From Bacillota bacterium (GTDB lineage: Bacteria > Bacillota > Dethiobacteria > DTU022): 38,587 nucleotides of DNA. The stretch is from contig JAAZLS010000011.1 in assembly GCA_012799185.1 (NCBI GenBank), positions 1-38,587 of the forward strand. Direction: 5' to 3'. Both the position numbers and the translations under genes were made by a program. The notes under the pieces were generated by a model. It saw only the letters and a list, made by a program, of their open reading frames with translations, made no database searches and was not told where the DNA came from. Shown piece after piece: positions 32,847 through 38,587 of the stretch. Every line of letters starts with the position of its first letter. Position 1 is the stretch's first letter.

Positions 32847-34484
32847 ATGGAAAAGAGAGCAAAACAGTTCCTCCATCAAATAGGGAAAAACCGTATCCGT
32901 TATATCATTTACGGCCTAATTTGTCTCTTACTTATCGTCTCCATTGTACAGCTTATTAGAAAAAAGATGGAGGTACAGACTATCGCCGCCGGTGATACAG
33001 CGGTACTGGAACAGGCAGAATTTACAAATTTCATTAGTGCCACCGGTACCGTGGAAAGTGCAAAGAGTACTCTTGTTTACTCTACCTTGGCCAATCTGGT
33101 GGAAGGGGTTTATGTCGAGGTGGGTGATTATGTAGAGGAGGGCCAACTCCTAGCAAGGCTGGATAATCAAGCCATCGTCGGGCAGATTGAAAGCCAGGAG
33201 GCAAGTATGCGTACCGCCTCCGCCACCGGTGCCCAGTCAATCAAAAGCGCCCGGGAAAGCTATGATCAGTTTAAATATGCCCAGGAGAAGGGTTTAAATT
33301 CCAGCATCAATAGTGCGGAGAGCCAGGTCGCCTCGGCCTATGAAGGCTATACACAGGCGGTTAAAACCTATAAACGCTACCGGGAAGCACTGGAGGCCGG
33401 GGAAAATATCGCCCTGCTTGAGGCGGAATATGCTTATGAAACGGCACAAAAAAGGTGTGAGCTATTGGAAAAGGTGGGGGAGGAAGAAGAACCGGTGCTG
33501 GGTAGCGGGTCAAATAATGGGCATGACGGGGAGGAAGAGGAGCCTGCCAAGGAACCGGAAAGCGGTGAGACGGGGCCCTTAGAGAAGAGGGAGTGGCAGC
33601 TTTATGAAGCCCAGAATAAACGGGATCTGGCCTGGGCCCACTTGAAAGCTGCTCGTACCACTGTCAATGAAACGCTGGCCGATTACAGATCGGCCGTGGA
33701 AAGTACCCGGCAAGCTTATGAAGATGCCCTAACCAATCTGGAGGCAGCCCGCCTAGCGGCCGACAACCAGCTTCAATCCTACGCCCGTTCTATCAGCAGT
33801 GCTGAGGCCGGTGCCGATAATTCCAGCGCCCGGATAGCCCTGCGTCAGCTAAAGGTAACCCTTGATGATACCGAGATCACCGCTCCTACCTCTGGCACGG
33901 TAACGGCGGTTTATGCCAGGATCGGCCAGGCCGGTTCCGGGCTATTATTTATTATAGAAGATATTAACGATCTGGTTATTGAAACCTCTGTTAAAGAGTA
34001 TGATATCGGCACGGTGGCCGTGGGGATGCCAGTAACCATAAAATCAAATGCAACGGGGGACGACCTCTATGAGGGGCTAGTAACTTCCATTGCTCCCACC
34101 TCCATTAAAACCTCCCAGGGGACAACGGATATCTCGGGGGAGGTTGAATTTGCGACGAAAGTCAAGGTTACCTCACCGGGGACCCGCCTGCGCATCGGCA
34201 TGAATGTACGATTAAACTATATCACCGAGCAGCTAGCCAATGTTCTCAGTGTTCCCTATGAATCTATTTACACCAACCAGGCCGGTGAGTCCTGTATCCT
34301 GATCCTAGAAGACCGACCGAAGGCTGACTTCTATTTAGTTAAAGAACTGCCGGTTAAAACAGGGTCTGAAAACGACTTAGTGATAACCATTAGTGGAAGC
34401 GGTGTTAGGGCCGGTTTGCGCCTGATTAACGAGCCGGATTCCTATCAAGCGTTGATCGGTAAAGAGATCAAGATGGCAGGGTAG
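32847..34484 (+). CDS. HlyD/MacA-family membrane fusion protein
   Basis: Adaptor subunit of a MacAB-like export system, 545 residues from ATG 32847. The track's start at 32784 lies inside typA and crosses the purine-rich ribosome binding region GAAGGGAGGGGG. A membrane anchor YIIYGLICLLLIVSIVQLI (about 15-33) is followed by a biotinyl-lipoyl half (VYVEVGDYVEEGQLLARLDN), a long helical hairpin (about 112-340) and the second half (TAPTSGTVTAVYARIGQAG), then beta-barrel domains. An acidic Glu/Gly/Pro-rich insert (about 211-245, GEEEEPVLGSGS...) interrupts the helical hairpin. In Gram-positives such proteins connect to the ABC pair rather than to an outer-membrane channel. 4 bases precede the ATPase gene. 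Confidence 0.85.
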   Translation: MEKRAKQFLHQIGKNRIRYIIYGLICLLLIVSIVQLIRKKMEVQTIAAGDTAVLEQAEFTNFISATGTVESAKSTLVYSTLANLVEGVYVEVGDYVEEGQLLARLDNQAIVGQIESQEASMRTASATGAQSIKSARESYDQFKYAQEKGLNSSINSAESQVASAYEGYTQAVKTYKRYREALEAGENIALLEAEYAYETAQKRCELLEKVGEEEEPVLGSGSNNGHDGEEEEPAKEPESGETGPLEKREWQLYEAQNKRDLAWAHLKAARTTVNETLADYRSAVESTRQAYEDALTNLEAARLAADNQLQSYARSISSAEAGADNSSARIALRQLKVTLDDTEITAPTSGTVTAVYARIGQAGSGLLFIIEDINDLVIETSVKEYDIGTVAVGMPVTIKSNATGDDLYEGLVTSIAPTSIKTSQGTTDISGEVEFATKVKVTSPGTRLRIGMNVRLNYITEQLANVLSVPYESIYTNQAGESCILILEDRPKADFYLVKELPVKTGSENDLVITISGSGVRAGLRLINEPDSYQALIGKEIKMAG

Positions 34485-34488
34485 GACG

Positions 34489-35199
34489 ATGCAAAACCTG
34501 ATTATCCAAATGAGCACCATAGTAAAACGGTTCTATATCGGTGAACCCAACGAGCTAGAGGTCCTACACGGCATCGATCTAACCGTTGAAAAAGGTGAAT
34601 TTTTATCTATTGTCGGCGTCTCCGGCTCTGGCAAAACCACCTTGATGAATATTATCGGTGCCCTGGATAGGGCGACCGAGGGCAGTTATATCCTTAATAA
34701 TACGGTGATCGAAGAGGCCGAAGATGAGGAGCTCTCTGCGATCCGTAACCGGCAGGTGGGTTTTGTTTTTCAAAATTTCAATTTAATCCCTCGGACCAAT
34801 GCCCTTAAAAACGTAGAACTACCCATGATGTACGCCGGGGTGAATCAACGGCGGCGGACGGAACGGGCCAAAGAGCTACTGGCCATGGTCGGGATGGAGG
34901 AGCGGATGAATCACCGGCCGAACGAACTTTCCGGTGGAGAAAAACAGCGGGTGGCTATTGCCCGGGCTATGGCCAACGACCCCGCGATTATCCTAGCCGA
35001 CGAGCCGACCGGTTCCCTGGATAGTAAGACCGGGAGGCTGGTCATGGATCTATTTCATCAACTGAACCGGGAGCAGGGGAAAACCATCATTTTAATTACA
35101 CATAACAGTGAGCTGGCCGGAGAAACGGGGCGGATTCTAACCATGCATGACGGTCTACTGTTTGATGAGCAGGAGGTGACCCGGCATGAACCTGGGTGA
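34489..35199 (+). CDS. MacB/LolD-type ABC transporter ATPase
   Basis: ATPase subunit, 236 residues, of the type VII ABC (mechanotransmission) family. Walker A is [10 protein letters not shown]-loop [12 protein letters not shown], signature LSGGEKQR, Walker [18 protein letters not shown], and the switch His is in LITHNSELA. All active residues are present. It lies between the HlyD-like adaptor and the MacB-like permease; its last 14 bases overlap the permease gene. Substrates of such systems in Gram-positives are often peptides or antibiotics, but no peptide or bacteriocin gene is visible nearby. Confidence 0.92.
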   Translation: MQNLIIQMSTIVKRFYIGEPNELEVLHGIDLTVEKGEFLSIVGVSGSGKTTLMNIIGALDRATEGSYILNNTVIEEAEDEELSAIRNRQVGFVFQNFNLIPRTNALKNVELPMMYAGVNQRRRTERAKELLAMVGMEERMNHRPNELSGGEKQRVAIARAMANDPAIILADEPTGSLDSKTGRLVMDLFHQLNREQGKTIILITHNSELAGETGRILTMHDGLLFDEQEVTRHEPG

Positions 35200-36460
35200 G
35201 AATATTCGCCTGGCGTGGGAAGGCTTAAAGGCAAATAAGATGCGAGCCCTTTTGACCATGCTGGGAATTATTATCGGTATCTCCTCCGTGATCGGTATCC
35301 TCACCGTTGGTAGCGGCCTCAGTGGTTCGGTTACCGGCTCCTTGAGCTCGCTGGGTGCTGGTAATATAACGATTGCCCTGCAGGAGCGGGAAGATGAGCA
35401 TCCAGCGATGGGCCCCTTTGGTAGCCTCCATAATATAGATCCAACCAACTTGATTACCGATGAGATGATCGGGGCGCTGTCTGACCGCTTCGGCGATGCT
35501 ATCGTGGGCGTAAGTTTAGCGGAAGATGCCGGAAGCGGCCAGGCAAAATTAGAAGGGAGATATGCCAATGTCAGCCTGGTCGGGGTGAATACGGGCTACC
35601 TGGATGTTAATACCATTAAACTGGTGAAAGGGCGCGGTTTTTTCAATCGCGATATAGAGGGGATGCGCAACGGGGTTTTAGTATCCGATAAGCTGGTCAA
35701 CAATCTATTTGGTGGTGACGCCGCTTCAGCCCTGGGGCAGGAGTTGATTGTCTACCTGGATGATGAAATCCTGGCTTTCAATATTATCGGTGTCTATGAG
35801 TATGAGGTATCCCCAGTGATGGGTCTCACCACCTCCTCCGAGAGGGATATCTATACCTCCCTTTACCTGCCGGTTACGACCGCAAAAAAACTTGGTGGGG
35901 CGGAGAGCGGTTATACCAGTTTCACTATTACTGCCGCCGGTTCCACCGACAGCATCGCCCTTGCTACGCAGGCGGAGGATTTTATGAACCGTTACTATGC
36001 AAATAACCCCGATTATCGGGTAACTGCGATGAGCATGGAGAGCCTGTTGGAATCGGTGAATGCTGTTATGGGCGCCATCAGCATTGCCCTTTCCCTAATC
36101 GCCGGTATTTCCCTAGTAGTTGGCGGCATCGGCGTGATGAATATTATGTTGGTTTCAGTAACGGAGCGCACCCGCGAGATCGGTACGCGCAAGGCTTTGG
36201 GAGCGACCAACAGTAACATTCGGGGGCAATTTATTGTTGAAAGTATGATTATCTGTTTGATCGGCGGCGTCATCGGTATTATTTTTGGAGCGATACTTGG
36301 TTATATCGGGAGCCTGCTGGTCGGCATGGTGGCGCTACCCAGCCTTTCCAGTATCGCCTTATCGGTAGGGTTCTCCCTGGCCATCGGTATCTTTTTCGGG
36401 TATTATCCGGCCAACAAGGCGGCCCTTCTCGACCCGATCGAGGCTTTAAGGTACGAATAA
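35186..36460 (+). CDS. MacB/FtsX-type ABC transporter permease
   Basis: Permease of 424 residues with type VII topology: one N-terminal span after the family opening [39 protein letters not shown], a large extracytoplasmic MacB core domain (about 45-285), then three C-terminal spans. The coupling segment is SVTERTREIGTRKALGATNSNIRGQFIVES and the end is GYYPANKAALLDPIEALRYE. These are the strongest FtsX-domain landmarks. It overlaps the ATPase gene by 14 bases and is the last gene of the export operon. A GGCGGC/GCCGCC inverted repeat after the stop lacks a T-run. Confidence 0.92.
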   Translation: MNLGENIRLAWEGLKANKMRALLTMLGIIIGISSVIGILTVGSGLSGSVTGSLSSLGAGNITIALQEREDEHPAMGPFGSLHNIDPTNLITDEMIGALSDRFGDAIVGVSLAEDAGSGQAKLEGRYANVSLVGVNTGYLDVNTIKLVKGRGFFNRDIEGMRNGVLVSDKLVNNLFGGDAASALGQELIVYLDDEILAFNIIGVYEYEVSPVMGLTTSSERDIYTSLYLPVTTAKKLGGAESGYTSFTITAAGSTDSIALATQAEDFMNRYYANNPDYRVTAMSMESLLESVNAVMGAISIALSLIAGISLVVGGIGVMNIMLVSVTERTREIGTRKALGATNSNIRGQFIVESMIICLIGGVIGIIFGAILGYIGSLLVGMVALPSLSSIALSVGFSLAIGIFFGYYPANKAALLDPIEALRYE

Positions 36461-36481
36461 GGGAAGGTTTCCTTTTGGCGG

Positions 36482-37576
36482 CTAGGGATTGGCCGCCGCT
36501 ACAGCCCGGTTATATCCTTCGGCAAGGGTTTGTATAAGGGTTTCAACGGAAACAATTTCCTTGGCACGGTAAGCGTTCATGCCGGCAAAGGCGAACCCGT
36601 TTTTCATCCTTCCCTTTTTTGCATTCATCAGGGCCAGGGAGATACAGTAGGGGCTTGATTGTCCCTTACAGGTGGTAATACAGTGATAAGGGCATCGGTA
36701 TGGCCTTTTATTTCCCCGGTTAACCTCGGCTAGAAAATTATTAATAATTGCCCTGCCGGGAAGGCCGACCGGGCTTTGAATAATACCGATATCCTCTTTT
36801 TCACAATCGATATAGGCTTGTTTAAAGCCGGGGGAGGCATCGCATTCAGTAGTCGTTACAAAGCGGGTTGCCATTTGGACACCGGAGGCCCCCAGCTGTA
36901 GAAACTTATAAATATCGGCACCGGTATAGATTCCGCCGCCGGCGATAAGAGGAATTGTTTTGCCGGATAACTCTTCTATACTTTTAACTGCGGCCCTCGT
37001 CTCGACTAGGATCTTTTCTAGCCGGTGCCGGGGGCTATTGAGCTGCTCTTCGCTAAACCCCAGGTGCCCGCCGGCCAGGGGACCCTCGACCACTATTGCA
37101 TCGGGGGTATAGCTATATCGATTAAACCATCTTTTTGAAATGAGGGCGGCGGCCCTGGCGGAAGAGACAATGGGAACCAGCCTAGTTGGTGTATCCTTAT
37201 TCAGGAAAGAGGGAAGAGTTAACGGGAGCCCGGCTCCTACGAAGATAAGATCGATTTTCTCTTCCAGGGAGACCTTTACCATTTCAGCAAAATGGGTCAT
37301 TGCCGCCATGATATTAACTCCTAAGAGCCCCCTTGTTTTTTTACGGGCCCTCCGGATCTCTTTTTTCAGCGCCCTGATATTTGCCCCGAGGGAGTCCCTG
37401 ACATAATCCTTCTCCAATATGCCTACCTCGGCGGCCGAAATAACCCCAATGGCTCCCGTATTAGCCACCGCTGCAGCCAGACCGTTAAGGGAGATCCCTA
37501 TTCCCATCCCCCCTTGTATTATCGGTAAACCGGCTTCCAAATTGCCGATTGCTAGCCTGTTACTATTCCCAAACAT
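36482..37576 (-). CDS. Nitronate monooxygenase/FabK-like FMN flavoprotein
   Basis: TIM-barrel FMN enzyme of the 2-nitropropane dioxygenase (NMO)/enoyl-ACP reductase FabK superfamily, 364 residues. Evidence: PIIQGGMGIGIS at the N-terminus, VNIMAAM, DAIVVEGPLAGGHLG with the catalytic-type His, PLIAGGGIYTGADIYKFLQLGASGVQMATRFVTT for phosphate binding. The unusual part is a C-terminal cysteine cluster, CPYHCITTC, then KGQSSPYC (C-x3-C-x3-C-x7-C, with one cysteine shared), about residues 295-312. This recalls a metal or Fe-S site and is absent in classic NMO. The ATG follows AAAGGAGAG. Neither fatty acid synthesis nor nitroalkane genes are adjacent, so the substrate is open. Confidence 0.85.
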   Translation of the reverse strand: MFGNSNRLAIGNLEAGLPIIQGGMGIGISLNGLAAAVANTGAIGVISAAEVGILEKDYVRDSLGANIRALKKEIRRARKKTRGLLGVNIMAAMTHFAEMVKVSLEEKIDLIFVGAGLPLTLPSFLNKDTPTRLVPIVSSARAAALISKRWFNRYSYTPDAIVVEGPLAGGHLGFSEEQLNSPRHRLEKILVETRAAVKSIEELSGKTIPLIAGGGIYTGADIYKFLQLGASGVQMATRFVTTTECDASPGFKQAYIDCEKEDIGIIQSPVGLPGRAIINNFLAEVNRGNKRPYRCPYHCITTCKGQSSPYCISLALMNAKKGRMKNGFAFAGMNAYRAKEIVSVETLIQTLAEGYNRAVAAANP

Positions 37577-37670
37577 GGCAACTCTCCTTTGCGACAGATA
37601 GGTTGTACCGCTCCCTGTTTAATTCCCGATTTTTAGAATAAACCCTTGTAGGGTAGCTGTTTTATATTTT

Positions 37671-38576
37671 CTAATCTACAAAGGTAAAGGATTTTGTAAG
37701 GCGATCAGCCCCGACTACTGTATTCGGAAATATCTTTCTCACCCGGGAAAGGTGGCTCTCCGGATCGGTCAGGGCCTGGCTGAAATGGGTTAGCCAGAGC
37801 TCTTTGACGTTTCCCGCTCGGGCCAGCTTTGCCGCATCGGAGAATATCATATGGTAATAGCGGTCGGCCTGTTGTTTTAACTTATCGTCACCGTAGAGAC
37901 CTTCGCAAATGAAGAGATCGGCATCCTTAATAAATTCGGGGATGGTGTCTATCGGCCGGGTATCGGTGATATAGCTAATCTTGATCCCCTTACGGGGCGC
38001 CCCTAGAACTGCCTCCGGTGCAAAACCGGATACAGTCTCGCCTTTTTGAAGCCGCGACCAATATCCTAGGGGGATCTTAAGGGCCCTTGCCCGTTCCGGG
38101 TTGAACTTGCCTTTCCGGGGGAATAGGAGGTTGTAGCCAACACAGGGAAGAGTATGGGATAGGGGAAGGGCGGCCAGGTGAAAATCGCCTAATCGGAAGC
38201 GGATGACAGTTTTTTCTTCAAAAGATAACTCGACAAATTGAATTGTATATTGAAGTTCCGGTGCAATCACGCGCAAGCTGTTCACAACATTCTCAATCCC
38301 TTCTGGCCCCACGATGGTCAGCGGTCTCTCACGGCCATAGTTGCTTAGGGAGAGCAACATTCCCGGCAGGCCCGCGATATGATCGGCATGAAAGTGGGTA
38401 ATCAGAATTGAGTCCAAGTTAACAAATCCCCAGCCGAGCCGGTGCATGGTGATCTGGGTCCCTTCGCCGCAGTCGATAAGTAGCATCCGCCCGTTATAGC
38501 GGGCGAGCAGGGCGGAGAGATAACGATCCGGTAGCGGCAGCATACCCCCTGTTCCTAAAAGTGATAGATCAAGCAT
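37671..38576 (-). CDS. rnz: Ribonuclease Z (tRNA 3' processing)
   Basis: MBL-fold endonuclease that trims the 3' trailer of tRNA precursors lacking CCA. It has 301 residues, usual for the short bacterial form. Evidence: LSLLGTGGMLPLPDRYLSALLARY, LIDCGEGTQ, the metal site THFHADHIAGLPG, GPEGI, LSHTLPCVGY, a YITDTRP aspartate segment and LWLTHFSQAL. The exosite arm region (FNPERARALKIPLGYWSRLQKGE) is present. The ATG is 11 bases from the window edge, so its ribosome binding site and promoter cannot be judged. It is probably co-oriented with the upstream-strand gene NMO, separated by 94 bases. Confidence 0.93.
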   Translation of the reverse strand: MLDLSLLGTGGMLPLPDRYLSALLARYNGRMLLIDCGEGTQITMHRLGWGFVNLDSILITHFHADHIAGLPGMLLSLSNYGRERPLTIVGPEGIENVVNSLRVIAPELQYTIQFVELSFEEKTVIRFRLGDFHLAALPLSHTLPCVGYNLLFPRKGKFNPERARALKIPLGYWSRLQKGETVSGFAPEAVLGAPRKGIKISYITDTRPIDTIPEFIKDADLFICEGLYGDDKLKQQADRYYHMIFSDAAKLARAGNVKELWLTHFSQALTDPESHLSRVRKIFPNTVVGADRLTKSFTFVD

Positions 38577-38587
38577 TTATTATTTCA

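Noticed and set aside
1-38587. CRISPR arrays, insertion sequences, prophage genes
   Set aside because: No regularly spaced repeats, transposase, integrase or phage structural genes were found on either strand.

Overview
The window reads as chromosomal DNA of a spore-forming, Gram-positive, probably anaerobic member of the Clostridia. The evidence is a gerA-type germination operon, a Spo0E-like regulator, gatCAB, selenocysteine genes (selA-selB), the LL-diaminopimelate aminotransferase (DapL) form of the lysine pathway, Gram-positive RNA regulators (lysine riboswitch, T-box) and frequent TTG/GTG starts behind strong GGAGG-type ribosome binding sites. Base composition is fairly GC-rich. I cannot name the species. 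There is no IS element, prophage or CRISPR array; this is mostly ordinary core chromosome.

Layout. 1-3618: tail of a germinant-receptor operon (gerA cut by the window edge, gerB, gerC lipoprotein, small membrane protein). 3839-7071: gatC-gatA-gatB, the tRNA-dependent amidotransferase. 7117-8400 (-): membrane glycosyltransferase with its own promoter. 8485-8660: decayed HIT-family gene. 8811-13038: SbcD/YhaO-like nuclease, SbcC/YhaN-like membrane-linked ATPase and a metallo-beta-lactamase-fold hydrolase, tightly overlapping. 13115-14062 (-): beta-lactamase-related serine hydrolase. 14216-14587: RemA/DUF370-like small protein with a good sigma-A promoter. 14628-15323 (-): lone ABC ATPase. 15494-18853: selA-selB. 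18910-19083 (-): Spo0E-like. 19244-19723: RseC-like membrane protein.

Two amino-acid operons follow, each under its own leader RNA. A lysine riboswitch with intrinsic terminator precedes lysA-dapF-dapL-asd (20081-24537), so lysine should repress its own late pathway. A T-box whose specifier reads UAC (Tyr) precedes aroF-tyrA (25019-27137), so uncharged tRNA-Tyr should switch on entry into the aromatic pathway and its tyrosine branch.

27545-30510 is a glycine betaine/proline-type ABC importer (ATPase with CBS domains, permease, binding lipoprotein). It is preceded by a promoter and a roughly 310-nt leader with four predicted helices, a 16-bp intrinsic terminator and a segment that can pair with the terminator's 5' arm instead. 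I could not assign this leader to a known riboswitch class, and it is the best candidate in the window for something undescribed. Then come tRNA-Leu(UAG), typA/bipA, a MacA/MacB-like three-gene export system (32847-36460), and, on the minus strand, a nitronate monooxygenase-like flavoprotein with a C-terminal cysteine cluster and ribonuclease Z.

Several starts in the ORF track were moved downstream to a codon with a convincing ribosome binding site; these are stated in the entries. All pairings and promoters were read by eye, without folding or database software.
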